Shown in pieces: positions 8,540 to 17,320 of a DNA stretch of 64,000 nt (position 1 is its first letter; every line of letters begins with the position of its first letter). Under the pieces are notes generated by a model. The model saw nothing but the letters and a program-made list of their open reading frames with translations, searched no databases and was not told the origin of the DNA. A program made the position numbers and the translations under genes. The DNA is from Streptomyces justiciae (GTDB taxonomy: Bacteria > Actinomycetota > Actinomycetes > Streptomycetales > Streptomycetaceae). The DNA lies in NCBI RefSeq assembly GCF_015163075.1, contig NZ_JADDXU010000006.1, forward strand, positions 248,001-312,000, written 5' to 3'.

Positions 8540-8579
8540 CGTCAGTTGACACTTTTTAAGCAGTGGTTGGCATCGAGGC

Positions 8580-9284
8580 TCAGAACCAGGAGGCGATACG
8601 CCGGGGCGCGTCCACCAGCCGGCTCACGACCACCACGGGCAGCGGCGGCTGCTCGGCCTCCGCGGGGCTCAGGTTGAGCCCGTAGTAGATCTGCTCGATC
8701 GAGGGCGGTCCGACCGCGAGATTGCGCCGGACCGCCTGGGCGGACGACTCCTCGCCGGTCTGCACCAGATACGCCGCCGCCATGGTGCCCGTACGGCCCA
8801 CACCCGCACCGCAGTGCACGAACACCGGCCCCGACGCGTGGGCGACGGTGTCGAGGAACTCCCGCACCTGCTCCGGCTTCGGCGTCTGACCGTCCCGGAT
8901 GGGCAGGCGTACGAGCTTCAGCCCGGCCTTCGCGGGCTCGGCGAGCTGGGCCGCGCTGAGGTCCTCGGCGCGCAGGTCGACGACCGTGGTGATGCCCATC
9001 GCGGCCAGGGCCCGATACCCGGCGGGCGAGGGGGCCGCGCCGCGCCACAGATGACCCTGTGTGTCGACCGGCTGGAAGTTGTGGACTCCCTGCACGGTCC
9101 GGGTCCCGGCCGGTGCCGGGGTCTCCTCCCGCATCCAGTACGACAGCGCCAGGATGCCTCCGGCGCCGGCCGCCCACAGGACGACGTAACCGAGCACGAC
9201 GGCGAGGAGAACCCGCAGCGTGCGCCGCTGGAGCGGCCGCTTGTGGAAGGCGGGGCGGGGCAGGGTAGCGGTGAGGACAGCCAT
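8580..9284 (-). CDS. Membrane-anchored dual-specificity/tyrosine protein phosphatase
   Basis: The 234-residue protein starts with a basic segment and one membrane helix (about residues 23-50). A cytoplasmic or external phosphatase domain follows, with the signature VHCGAGVGRTGT: catalytic Cys158 and Arg164 of CX5R, with Asp131 in RLPIRDG as a candidate general acid. This is the cysteine-based phosphatase fold; the substrate may be phosphotyrosine/phosphoserine protein or a phosphoinositide-like compound. It is convergent with the DUF397 gene and lies 126 bp downstream of a membrane protein gene on the same strand. Confidence 0.8.
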   Translation of the reverse strand: MAVLTATLPRPAFHKRPLQRRTLRVLLAVVLGYVVLWAAGAGGILALSYWMREETPAPAGTRTVQGVHNFQPVDTQGHLWRGAAPSPAGYRALAAMGITTVVDLRAEDLSAAQLAEPAKAGLKLVRLPIRDGQTPKPEQVREFLDTVAHASGPVFVHCGAGVGRTGTMAAAYLVQTGEESSAQAVRRNLAVGPPSIEQIYYGLNLSPAEAEQPPLPVVVVSRLVDAPRRIASWF

Positions 9285-9410
9285 GGGCGACCCGGGGGAG
9301 TGGGGGACGTGGGTGCTTTCGCATGGTAGCCCGTCACCCGATTGGCCGTCTTGTCCGTGTACGCGATGTTATGTGGCCTTTATGTCCGTCCTGAACCGTT
9401 CTACGGCCGC

Positions 9411-10340
9411 TCAGTCGTCGTCGGTGTCCGCGTCCCCGATGCCGACCACCGTCAGGTGCGCGCGTTCCAGGGTCGCGTCCTCCAGGCAGCCGCGCAGCCG
9501 CATCCGGTCGTGATCGGTGAGCGCCGGCCGTACCACCCCGGCGTACAGCCCGTCGCCCAGGTCGCCGAGAGTCGCGTGGCGCAGCGGCACGGAGGTGGAG
9601 TCGCGGCAGCGTTCCCAGACCTGCTCGGCGGCCAGGGCCCGGCGCTGTGTCGTCACGTCCGGTCCGCGCATGTCGACCCGGACCACGACCGAGGTCGCCG
9701 CGCTGTCGTCGGCGTTATCCTCCCGCGTCTGGGTGAAGTGGGCGAGCCCCACGACGAGCCCGCCGAGCAGGGCCACGCCGAGCGTGCCGACGGCGGCCGT
9801 GCGCACCGTACGGCGCCGGTCGCGCCGGACGCCGTACGGCGGCAGGTCCGCGAGGTCCTCCAGGTCGTCGGGTGAGGCGGGGTCGGGTGCGGTGAGGACG
9901 GCCAGCCGCCCGGCGAGGCGGCGCTCGGCGGGTCTGGCCGTCGCCGACGCGATCCGCTGCACGACCCAGGCGAGCCCGGACAGCAGCACGCCGGTGACCA
10001 TGAGGACGGGCACGAAGACGTACGTGCGCTCCGCCGGGTCCTCCAGCCACCGGAACCGTCCGGGACCGGCGGCCGGTTCGGGGGCGCCGCGCAGCCGGGC
10101 GAGCGCGTCCTCCTGGCGGGCGGCGAGCTCACGCTGGCGCCGGTCGCTGTCGCGCAGCCGGTCCTCGATCCGGGTCAGCCGCCCCAGCAGCACGATCCCG
10201 AGCAGCATGACCTCGACCACCAGCAGCAGCACCCCGCACAGCATGGCCCGCTGCCACTGCCACCGGTACAGATAGACGACGAGGTAGGTCCCCGCCCCGG
10301 CCGCGGCGAGGCCTCCGAAGAGGTAGGCGATCTTCCTCAT
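9411..10340 (-). CDS. Conserved membrane protein coupled to the PEP-synthase-like gene
   Basis: The 309-residue protein has four predicted membrane helices (about residues 5-25, 33-55, 106-130 and 185-207) with a charged coiled segment between helices 2 and 3 (RIEDRLRDSDRRQRELAARQEDALARL). The C-terminal extracytoplasmic domain of about 100 residues contains two cysteines. No family with known function is recognised. Its ATG overlaps the stop of the upstream PEP-synthase-like gene by 4 bp (ATGA), so the two are co-translated. Confidence 0.75.
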   Translation of the reverse strand: MRKIAYLFGGLAAAGAGTYLVVYLYRWQWQRAMLCGVLLLVVEVMLLGIVLLGRLTRIEDRLRDSDRRQRELAARQEDALARLRGAPEPAAGPGRFRWLEDPAERTYVFVPVLMVTGVLLSGLAWVVQRIASATARPAERRLAGRLAVLTAPDPASPDDLEDLADLPPYGVRRDRRRTVRTAAVGTLGVALLGGLVVGLAHFTQTREDNADDSAATSVVVRVDMRGPDVTTQRRALAAEQVWERCRDSTSVPLRHATLGDLGDGLYAGVVRPALTDHDRMRLRGCLEDATLERAHLTVVGIGDADTDDD

Positions 10341-12646
10341 GACGCGCCCCCCACCGCATCTCTCAGTACGACCTCCGTCGCGTCGCCTGGGCGTACGTCA
10401 CCGGTCGTGCCGTCCACGGTGAGCCGGGAGCCGGGCGGGAAACGCCGTACGGCGTCGGCGGCGCCGACCACCACCGGCAGGCCGAACTCGCGTGCCAGCA
10501 CGGCGAGATGGGACAACGGGCTGCCGGTCTGCGCGACGAGTCCGGTGAGGCCGGGCAGCAGCGGCGCGAGCGCGGGGTCCAGCGTCCGTACGACGAGCAC
10601 CGCGTCCGCGGGCCGTGCCCCGGTCCCGTCCCACACCGTCCCGACGGCCCGCCCACCGGACACCCCGCGCCCGCCGTCCCCGTCCCGGCCGCCCCCGCGC
10701 TCGGCGACGACCTTGCCGTCCGCCAGCCGGAACGCGTCCGGCAACGGGGCCGACTCGACGGACGGCATCCGCTCACCGAGATCCCCGGGCAACGCCCCAC
10801 CGTCGAGCGCGTCGGCCAGCTCCCGCCACCGCAACAACGCCACCCGTCCGTCCCCGACCCCCAACCGCCGACCGGCCTCACGCACCAGCCTGACCTGCAA
10901 CTCCTGCACCCATCGGATACGGAGGCGCAGGGCTTCTCGGGGTGGGAGAGCGGGGGTGGCTGCCGTCGAGGGGGAGCGCGTCGGTACGGCATCGGGGTTG
11001 CGTGTCGGCACGGACGTGGCTTCGTGGGCCCGTACGACATCGGGCTTGTGTGCCGGCACGGACGTGGCCTCGTAGGCCCGTACGGCATCGAACTCCTGGG
11101 TCGGTACGCCAGCAGCCCCGGCGGCGCCCGTGCCCATCGGCTCCGGCAGTCGCCCCGGCCCGCGCAGGCTCGGTGCCGTGAGGGCCAGCACCACGGGGTG
11201 GGTGGCGATGATGTGGTCGTCCGGCAGGTGGTGGGCGCGGGCCTCGGACAGGGCGGTCAGGGCCACGCCCGCCGCGGTGCGGTTCTTCGGCGGGTCGTGC
11301 AGCAGGGCGCCCGCGAGGGCCTCCTGGGCGTGCAGGGACACCAGGACCGCGCGGGTCCAGCGCAGCTCGGCGGCCAGCGCCGGTGAGGGGAGCCCGGCGG
11401 GCGACGGGATGCGGGCCAGCCGGGCGTCGACGTCCGCGACGAGGTCCGTCGCGAGGCCGGGCAGCGCCGCGCTGAGACGGCCCACCCGCCAGGCGGAGCC
11501 GAGCCGGCGCGCGCCCGGCGCCGGGTTGAGCAGCGCGAGCCACCGGTGCCGCGGCGGGACCGCGCCCAGCAGGCGCAGGTCGGCCGCGGCCCGCCCGCCG
11601 ACCGTGGTGACCACCGGCACCGCCCGCAGCAGCCGGCGCGGTGCGCTGCCCCCGATGTCCAGGGCGGCGGCGAGCCCCCGGGCCATGGGTGCCACCCACA
11701 GGTCCTCCTCCAGCGGCTCCAACTGCCCGGGCAGCGTCTCGGCGACCGGCCCGGGCCCGAGCAGCCGTGCTCCGCGCGGCGGTCGTGCCGCCATCGCGGT
11801 GATCGGCCGGCTCTGGAACAGCCACAGCCGCCCGTCCTCGTCGAAGCCGAACTCGATGTCCTGCGGCCCGCCGAACACCCGCCGGGCCCGCCGCGCGAGC
11901 CGCGCCAACCGGAACAGCTGGGAACGGGTGAGCAGGGGGTCGGTCCGAGGGGCCACGGCCGGGGGTTCCGCCCGCAGCAACTGGGAGCGGGTGAGGAGGG
12001 GGTCGGTCCGCGTGCCCGCGTCCGGCGGTTCCGTCCGCAGCAGCCGCCCGCGTCGGCTCAGCCAGTAGCTGGTCCCGGCCTGCTCCCCGCCGACCAGGCT
12101 GTCCGGACCGCCGCGCACCGCGCTGACCAGCATCCGGTCGGTTCGCCCGGCGACGGGGTCGGCCCCGAACATCACTCCGCCGACGCGAGCGGTCAGCATC
12201 GGCTGCACGAGGACCGCCATGGGTGCCGTGGACCCGTCGGGCCGGTGCGCCGAGTCGAGCACGGTCCGTACCGCCGTACGGAAGTCCCGCCAGCCGCGCA
12301 CGTCCAGCACGGAGGCGAACTGACCCGCGAGCGACGACTGCTCGGTGTCCTCCTGCGGCGACGAGGACCGTACGACGAGGGGGAGCGTGCCGCCCTCGGA
12401 CAGCTCGGCCCAAGCGCGCCGCAGGGCGGTCTCGTCGGTGGCCGCGCCGGCGGGTATCACGAAGCCGGGCAGCACCGGCAGCCCGGCACGGGCCGCGCGG
12501 GCGAGGTTCGCGGCCTTGGAACCGGCGGACCGGGGGACCGCGGCGACGGGTTGTTCCAGGACGACGGTCGCGTTCGGGGCGGCCTCGCCCCGCGGACCGT
12601 CCCCGTCGCGTGGGCCCTCTCCGTGACGTTCGTCGAGCGTCGTCAT
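10337..12646 (-). CDS. PEP/pyruvate-binding enzyme (PEP synthase / PPDK-like)
   Basis: The 769-residue protein has an N-terminal ATP-grasp-type pyruvate/PEP-binding domain (SAGSKAANLARAARAGLPVLPGFVI; VVRSSSPQEDTEQSSLAGQF; IEFGFDEDGRLWLFQSRPIT) and a C-terminal phosphohistidine swivel domain with the catalytic His in GSPLSHLAVLAREFGLPVV. No complete C-terminal PEP-binding barrel is evident, so it resembles PEP synthase-like or antibiotic phosphotransferase-like proteins rather than classical PEP synthase. Two in-frame tandem duplications interrupt it (21 aa near the N-terminal third, 16 aa in the linker). The start has GGAGGG upstream. A coupled membrane protein follows. Confidence 0.75.
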   Translation of the reverse strand: MTTLDERHGEGPRDGDGPRGEAAPNATVVLEQPVAAVPRSAGSKAANLARAARAGLPVLPGFVIPAGAATDETALRRAWAELSEGGTLPLVVRSSSPQEDTEQSSLAGQFASVLDVRGWRDFRTAVRTVLDSAHRPDGSTAPMAVLVQPMLTARVGGVMFGADPVAGRTDRMLVSAVRGGPDSLVGGEQAGTSYWLSRRGRLLRTEPPDAGTRTDPLLTRSQLLRAEPPAVAPRTDPLLTRSQLFRLARLARRARRVFGGPQDIEFGFDEDGRLWLFQSRPITAMAARPPRGARLLGPGPVAETLPGQLEPLEEDLWVAPMARGLAAALDIGGSAPRRLLRAVPVVTTVGGRAAADLRLLGAVPPRHRWLALLNPAPGARRLGSAWRVGRLSAALPGLATDLVADVDARLARIPSPAGLPSPALAAELRWTRAVLVSLHAQEALAGALLHDPPKNRTAAGVALTALSEARAHHLPDDHIIATHPVVLALTAPSLRGPGRLPEPMGTGAAGAAGVPTQEFDAVRAYEATSVPAHKPDVVRAHEATSVPTRNPDAVPTRSPSTAATPALPPREALRLRIRWVQELQVRLVREAGRRLGVGDGRVALLRWRELADALDGGALPGDLGERMPSVESAPLPDAFRLADGKVVAERGGGRDGDGGRGVSGGRAVGTVWDGTGARPADAVLVVRTLDPALAPLLPGLTGLVAQTGSPLSHLAVLAREFGLPVVVGAADAVRRFPPGSRLTVDGTTGDVRPGDATEVVLRDAVGGAS
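10998..11094. repeat. 48-bp in-frame tandem duplication in the PEP-synthase-like gene
   Basis: Two imperfect copies with a 48-bp period (for example CGGCACGGACGTGG at 11006 and 11054) encode two 16-residue units of the type VRAHEATSVPTRNPD in the inter-domain linker. A degenerate third unit follows. Confidence 0.7.
11917..12042. repeat. 63-bp in-frame tandem duplication in the PEP-synthase-like gene
   Basis: Two copies with a 63-bp period encode two 21-residue units that share RTDPLLTRSQL. The unit length is a multiple of three, so the frame is kept. It lies inside the nucleotide-binding part, just before the IEFGFDEDGRLW segment. Confidence 0.75.
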
Positions 12647-13095
12647 CGAACACCCTCCAGGACCGACCGCCAACAGGGGGGACGCGCGGGGGTGGCCCTG
12701 CGCCTGACGGCGGAACGAAGGATGGGGCGGACCTCTGCCGGACCCGGCCGGGCCGGGTGCGGCGGCAGCACGCCTCCTTTCTCGATGATCCCACCGCTGT
12801 TCCGTTCGATGTAGCCCGTAAGCCACTTTTCGGACAGATGCCAGAAGAAATCCGAACGCGGTAGGAGACGGCCTCCGGCGGCTGGTCCAGCCGCAGCAAC
12901 CCCCGCCTCGTCCCCGGGCAGGAGCCGCGCAACACCGGGCTCATCCGAAGGCAGGAGGGGCGCCGGCCGCAAGGCGCTCCGCTGGAAGTGCGGTGAGGGG
13001 TCGTGGGTCCCCTGCGGCGCCGTCGTGGCATGTCGCGCAGTTCCCCGCGCCCCTTCAGGGCGCTGCCGAACCGCATTGGACTTCGGCGGACCCGC
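12647..13095. other. 449-bp gene-free stretch upstream of the PEP-synthase-like gene
   Basis: It must contain the promoter of the leftward PEP-synthase-like gene and lies beyond the 3' end of the leftward MocR gene. The part around 12800-12870 is less GC-rich than its surroundings and is the best place for a promoter. The rest is GC-rich with a REP-like element at its right end. I see no convincing gene. Confidence 0.5.
13031..13063. repeat. Possible interspersed Streptomyces intergenic repeat
   Basis: The sequence GCGCAGTTCCCCGCGCCCC with a short hairpin (GCGCCC 13047-13052 / GGGCGC 13058-13063) resembles a palindromic element I recall as common between Streptomyces genes. It sits just past the 3' end of the MocR gene. 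Only one copy is seen in this window. Confidence 0.4.
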
Positions 13096-14526
13096 TCAGC
13101 CCGGGGGCAGTGACGCGCACAGTGCCGCCAGCGCCGCCCCGTACGCGGCCTCGGACGGCGTCGCGTACCCGACGACCAGGCCGTCCCGGGCGGGCATGTC
13201 CGCCGCCGAGGCCTCCGGATGCCGGAACTCCGCCAGCCCGTCGAGCGCGACGCCCTGCCAGACGGCCGCCTTGACGGCCGACCGCTCGGTGCCGGGCGGC
13301 AGCCTCAGCACCGCGTGCAGCCCGGCCGCGATGCCGCTGACCCCGACGTGCGGCGCGTGCGTGGCGAGCGCCGCGACGAGGCGGTCGCGTCGGCTCCGGT
13401 ACCGCTGCCGCATACGCCGCACGTGACGGTCGTACGCCCCGGAGACGAGGAAGTCGGCGAGGGCCAGCTGATCGAGGACGCTCGCCCAGGCCTCCCGCTC
13501 GCCCTTGGCCGCGAGCACGCCGTCGACGTACCGCTCCGGCAGCACCATCCACCCCAGCCGCAGCGCGGGCGACAGGCTCTTGCTCACCGAGCCGAGGTAG
13601 ATCACGCGCTCCGGATCGAGCCCCTGGACCGCCCCGACGGGCTTGCGGTCGTAGCGGAACTCTCCGTCGTAGTCGTCCTCCAGCACCACACCGTCACGCG
13701 CGCGTGCCCAGTCGACGGCCGCGGCCCGCCGCTCGGCGTGCAGCGGGCCGCCGGTCGGGAACTGGTGCGCCGGGGTGAGCAGCACGGCCCGCTCGCGCGT
13801 CAACCGCCCGACGTCGGCGCCCTGTTCGTCCAGCGGCAGCGGTACGGTCCGCACGCCGGCGCCCGCGAGCAGCTCACGGTGGAACGGCAGGCCGTACGCC
13901 TCCACGGCCAGGGGGCCTTTGAGGACTTGGGCGCTCTGGAAGAGCAGTCGCAGGGCGTGCGCGAAGCCGGAGCAGATCACGATCCGTCCCGGTTCGGTAC
14001 GCACTCCACGCGCGCGTGCCAGATACTCCGCGAGCGCCTCCCGCAGCTCCACGCGCCCGGCGGGATCACCGGGCCCGAACACCTCGTCGGGCGCCTGCTG
14101 CAAGGCCCGCCGGTAGGAGGCCAGCCAGGCCGCGCGCGGGAACGTCGACCTGTCCGGCGTGCCCTGCCGCAGGTCGTGCCGCGGTCCACGCGCGCGTGGC
14201 GGCGACTTCTTGGGTACGCGCGCGTGCCCGGCCGCCCGCAGCGGCTCGGTCCGGTCCGCCACCCGCGTCCCCGAGCCCTGGCGCGCGGTGAGCCACCCCT
14301 CCGCGACGAGTTCGGCGTAGGCGTCGGCCACCGTGTTGCGGGCCACGCCGAGGTCGGCGGCGAGCGACCGGTAGGGCGGCAGCCGGGTGCCGGGGGCGAG
14401 CCGGCCGCTCCGTACCGCCTCCCGCAGGGCGTCGCCGAGCGCGGCCCGCCTGCTGCCCGGCCCCGTGAGCTCCAGATGCAGGTCCGTGCCGATCCGTTCC
14501 GCGGAATTGACCCACGATTTCGCCAT
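13096..14526 (-). CDS. MocR-type regulator (GntR HTH fused to aminotransferase-like domain)
   Basis: The 476-residue protein has an N-terminal winged helix of the GntR family (about residues 20-90: RLPPYRSLAADLGVARNTVADAYAELVAEGWL) and a C-terminal fold-type I aminotransferase domain. The PLP lysine is visible in YLGSVSKSLSPALRLGW, and the VLEDDYDGEFRYD and LTPAHQFPTG motifs are typical. MocR proteins sense PLP or a PLP adduct and often regulate a divergent neighbour; here only 47 bp separate it from the AhpD-like gene, its likely target. It contains four copies of the palindrome ACGCGCGCGT within 530 bp. Confidence 0.88.
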   Translation of the reverse strand: MAKSWVNSAERIGTDLHLELTGPGSRRAALGDALREAVRSGRLAPGTRLPPYRSLAADLGVARNTVADAYAELVAEGWLTARQGSGTRVADRTEPLRAAGHARVPKKSPPRARGPRHDLRQGTPDRSTFPRAAWLASYRRALQQAPDEVFGPGDPAGRVELREALAEYLARARGVRTEPGRIVICSGFAHALRLLFQSAQVLKGPLAVEAYGLPFHRELLAGAGVRTVPLPLDEQGADVGRLTRERAVLLTPAHQFPTGGPLHAERRAAAVDWARARDGVVLEDDYDGEFRYDRKPVGAVQGLDPERVIYLGSVSKSLSPALRLGWMVLPERYVDGVLAAKGEREAWASVLDQLALADFLVSGAYDRHVRRMRQRYRSRRDRLVAALATHAPHVGVSGIAAGLHAVLRLPPGTERSAVKAAVWQGVALDGLAEFRHPEASAADMPARDGLVVGYATPSEAAYGAALAALCASLPPG

Positions 14527-14573
14527 GGAAATGCACCCTACCGTCGGTCTTTCCGGGCCATAGATTCGAGGGC

Positions 14574-15053
14574 ATGACGACGAACACGATCGCTTCCGCC
14601 GAGACGACCCGCCTCAACTTCGCCAAGGCCGCCCCGAAGGCCTTCCGCGCCCTCATCGGCTTCGACGCCGCCGCCCGCGAGGGCCTCGACCCGGCCCTGG
14701 TCGAGCTGATCCAGATCCGCGCCTCGCACCTCAACCACTGCGCCTACTGCCTCCACATGCACACCAACGACGCCCGCAAGGCCGGCGAGAGCGAGGACCG
14801 GCTGCACATGGTCCCCGTCTGGCGCGAGGCCCGGCACTTCTTCACGGAGAAGGAACAGGCGGCGCTGGCCCTGACCGAGGCCGTGACACTGGTCGCCGAC
14901 GGGGGAGTCCCCGACGAGGTGTACGCGCAGGCCGCGGACCGGTTCGAGGAGAAGGAGCTGGCCCAGGTGCTGGCGCTGATCTTCGCGATCAACACCTGGA
15001 ACAGGGTGGCCCTGGCGACGAAGAAGGTGGCGGGGACGGACGAACGGGGGTGA
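14574..15053 (+). CDS. Carboxymuconolactone decarboxylase/AhpD-like alkylhydroperoxidase
   Basis: The 159-residue protein is an all-helical AhpD/CMD-family protein. The redox pair CxxC is present in LNHCAYCLHMHTNDARKAGE, with the following His and the C-terminal FAINTWNRVA motif, as in peroxidase members. It probably reduces peroxides or acts in thiol redox balance in the cytoplasm. It is divergent from the MocR regulator across a 47-bp promoter region, which suggests direct control by it. A 22-bp minisatellite follows the gene. Confidence 0.85.
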   Translation: MTTNTIASAETTRLNFAKAAPKAFRALIGFDAAAREGLDPALVELIQIRASHLNHCAYCLHMHTNDARKAGESEDRLHMVPVWREARHFFTEKEQAALALTEAVTLVADGGVPDEVYAQAADRFEEKELAQVLALIFAINTWNRVALATKKVAGTDERG

Positions 15054-15063
15054 CGCGGCTTGG

Positions 15064-15173
15064 GTCCTGCGGCGCGCGGGGCTGATTCCTGCGGTGCGTG
15101 GTGCTGGTTCCTGCGGCGAGGGGTGCTGATTCCTGCGGCGCGCGGTGCTGGTTCCTGCGGCGCGCGGCGCGTC
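15064..15173. repeat. 22-bp minisatellite, about five copies
   Basis: Units begin at 15064, 15086, 15108, 15130 and 15152; each has the form TTCCTGCGGCGCGCGGTGCT plus two bases, with a few substitutions. It lies between the convergent AhpD-like and gltD genes. The unit is not a multiple of three, so it is unlikely to be coding. Confidence 0.85.
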
Positions 15174-15232
15174 AGACGGTCATCGGCCGCCCGGTGGCCG
15201 CGGCGCCCGGAGCGTCACACGGTCATCGGCCG
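15170..15232. repeat. 20-bp direct repeat at the 3' end of gltD
   Basis: A 20-bp sequence covering the last codons and stop of gltD (15213-15232) is repeated with one mismatch at 15170-15189, just downstream of the gene. It looks like a partial duplication of the gene end that adjoins the minisatellite. Confidence 0.7.
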
Positions 15233-16702
15233 GTCGTACGGTCCGATCGGCGCCGGCAGTCGTGAACTCCCCGTCAGATGACGGTCGACGGCCGCCGCCA
15301 CCGCCCGCCCCTCGGCGATCGCCCACACGATCAGCGACTGCCCGCGCGCGGCGTCCCCCGCCGCGAACACGCCGGGGGCGCTCGTCGCGAACCCGGCGTC
15401 CCGCGCGATCGTGCCGCGCGGCTCCATCGCCAGCCCGAGCTGGTCGACGAGGCCGTCCGCGCGGTCGGGGCCGGAGAAGCCGAGGGCGAGCAGGACGAGG
15501 TCGGCGGGGAGCGTCCGCCCGGTCCCCGCCACGGGCCGCCGCTCCGCGTCGACCTCGACCAGGTGCAGCGAGCGCACCTGTCCGCCGGCGTCACCGGTGA
15601 AGCGGAGCGTGGACGCCGCGAACAGCCGCGCGTCCGCGTCCGCCGCCGGGGCGGTCCGCAGCGTACCGGCCTCCTCGTGCGCGGCCGACAGCCGGTAGAT
15701 CTTCGGGTACGTCGGCCAGGGCTCGGTGTCCTCGTCGCGCTCGGCGCCGGGCTGGGCGTAGATGTCCAACTGCGTGACGGACGCGGCGCCTTCGCGTACC
15801 GCGGTGCCCAGACAGTCGGCGCCCGTGTCACCGCCGCCGACGATGACGACGTGCTTCCCGGCGGCGGACATCGGGGAGACGTCCAGATCCCCCTCGCACA
15901 CCCGGTTGGCCAGCGGCAGATACTCCATGGCCTGGCGGATGCCGGCCAACTCCCGCCCCGGCACGTCGAGTTCACGCCAGGCGGTGGCACCGGTGGCGAT
16001 CACGACGGCGTCGTACCGCGCCCGCAGCTCGGCCGCCCCGATGTCCCGCCCGACCGCCGTGGACGTACGGAACTTAGTCCCCTCGGCCCGCATCTGCGCG
16101 ATGCGGCGCTCCAGATGGTGCTTCTCCATCTTGAACTCGGGGATGCCGTAGCGCATCAGCCCGCCGAGCCGGTCGTCCTTCTCGAACACGGCGACTGTGT
16201 GGCCCGCCCGGGTCAACTGCTGTGCCGCGGCCAGCCCCGTCGGTCCCGAGCCGATGACGGCGACGGTCCGTCCGGACAGCCGGTCCGGTGGCCGCGGTGG
16301 CGCGAAACCGAGCTCCCAGGCCCGGTCGGCGATGGCCGCCTCGACGTTCTTGATGGTGACCGCGGGCTGGTTGATGGCGAGGACGCATCCCGCCTCGCAC
16401 GGCGCCGGGCACAACCGGCCGGTGAACTCGGGGAAGTTGTTGGTGGCGTGCAGCCGGTCGGCGGCGGCCCGCCAGTCGTCCCGGGAGACGAGGTCGTTCC
16501 ACTCGGGGATGAGGTTCCCGAGCGGACAGGCCTCGTGGCAGAACGGTATGCCGCAGTCCATGCACCGGTCCGCCTGCTTGTTGATGATGGGCAGCAACGC
16601 CCCGGGGACGTACACCTCGTCCCAGTCCCGGACCCGCTCCTCGACCGGCCGACGGGGCCAGTCCTGGCGAGGGGTGGTCATGAATCCCTTGGGATCGGCC
16701 AT
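15215..16702 (-). CDS. gltD: Glutamate synthase small subunit-like oxidoreductase
   Basis: The 495-residue protein has the N-terminal iron-sulfur cysteine clusters of GltD (CMDCGIPFCHEACPLGN and CPAPCEAGC), an FAD-binding dinucleotide fold (VAVIGSGPTGLAAAQQL), an NADPH-binding fold (VVIVGGGDTGADCLGTA) and the C-terminal flavin motif GVFAAGDAARGQS. It would supply electrons from NADPH to a large glutamate synthase subunit or another acceptor. No gltB lies within the window. I chose the ATG at 16702, which has AAGGAAG upstream; an in-frame start 21 codons earlier lacks support. Confidence 0.85.
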   Translation of the reverse strand: MADPKGFMTTPRQDWPRRPVEERVRDWDEVYVPGALLPIINKQADRCMDCGIPFCHEACPLGNLIPEWNDLVSRDDWRAAADRLHATNNFPEFTGRLCPAPCEAGCVLAINQPAVTIKNVEAAIADRAWELGFAPPRPPDRLSGRTVAVIGSGPTGLAAAQQLTRAGHTVAVFEKDDRLGGLMRYGIPEFKMEKHHLERRIAQMRAEGTKFRTSTAVGRDIGAAELRARYDAVVIATGATAWRELDVPGRELAGIRQAMEYLPLANRVCEGDLDVSPMSAAGKHVVIVGGGDTGADCLGTAVREGAASVTQLDIYAQPGAERDEDTEPWPTYPKIYRLSAAHEEAGTLRTAPAADADARLFAASTLRFTGDAGGQVRSLHLVEVDAERRPVAGTGRTLPADLVLLALGFSGPDRADGLVDQLGLAMEPRGTIARDAGFATSAPGVFAAGDAARGQSLIVWAIAEGRAVAAAVDRHLTGSSRLPAPIGPYDRPMTV

Positions 16703-16840
16703 GGCCGTCTTCCTTGCGTTGGCATCGACGGGCCGTGCGTCATCGGGCGGCACTCTTTCGGCCACGATACGTCGCCCGGGCCACCCGCGCAGAGTGGGGG
16801 ACAGCGCTTTCTCGACGGGCTTCGGGGAGCCGTCCCGCGG

Positions 16841-17320
16841 CTAGGTGAGGGCCAGTACGTACGCCACCGCCGCCGCGGCCGAGGCGACCATGCGGACGTG
16901 GTTCCACCTCGTCCACTCGCGCACGTACGTCGGCCAGTACGCGGCCGCTTCGGGAGTGCCGGCGTCCAGCTTGAGCAGGGCCTCGTTGCGCGGCACGTTC
17001 GCCACCATCGTCACCCCGAACGAGCCGACCAGATACAGCGCACTGCCCACCAGCAGCTCCACCGTGCCGTCGTCCGGCAGCAGCACGAACGTCACCACCG
17101 CGAGCACCGCGCACAGCACCGCCGAGCCGACGAACACCAGCATGAACGCGGGCCGCAGCGCGGTCACGTTGATCGCCTTCATCGCGGCGACCCCCTGCGC
17201 GGGCGGCAACGCGGCGAGCCCCTTCATCACGAAGGTCGAGAACGCGCAGAACACCCCCGCCACCAGCCCGGTCCCCAGGACGCCCAGCACCGTCAGCACG
17301 AAGTACGGTCCAGCGATCAT
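16841..17320 (-). CDS. DUF1772 (anthrone oxygenase-like) membrane protein
   Basis: The 159-residue protein has four membrane helices (about residues 4-30, 50-72, 80-100 and 138-158) and matches the DUF1772 family, related to anthrone oxygenases. The conserved FCAFSTFVMKGLAALPPAQGVAAMKAIN and NVPRNEAL segments are present. Its substrate is unknown and no polyketide genes are near. The ATG at 17320 begins the first membrane helix; a longer upstream frame adds an unlikely Cys-rich stretch. Confidence 0.75.
   Translation of the reverse strand: MIAGPYFVLTVLGVLGTGLVAGVFCAFSTFVMKGLAALPPAQGVAAMKAINVTALRPAFMLVFVGSAVLCAVLAVVTFVLLPDDGTVELLVGSALYLVGSFGVTMVANVPRNEALLKLDAGTPEAAAYWPTYVREWTRWNHVRMVASAAAAVAYVLALT

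Noticed and set aside
15064..15173. 22-bp units considered as a CRISPR array
   Set aside because: Units are contiguous without unique spacers and no cas gene is nearby.
16841..17320. DUF1772/anthrone-oxygenase-like protein considered as sign of a polyketide cluster
   Set aside because: Neighbours are housekeeping and regulatory genes without any ketosynthase.
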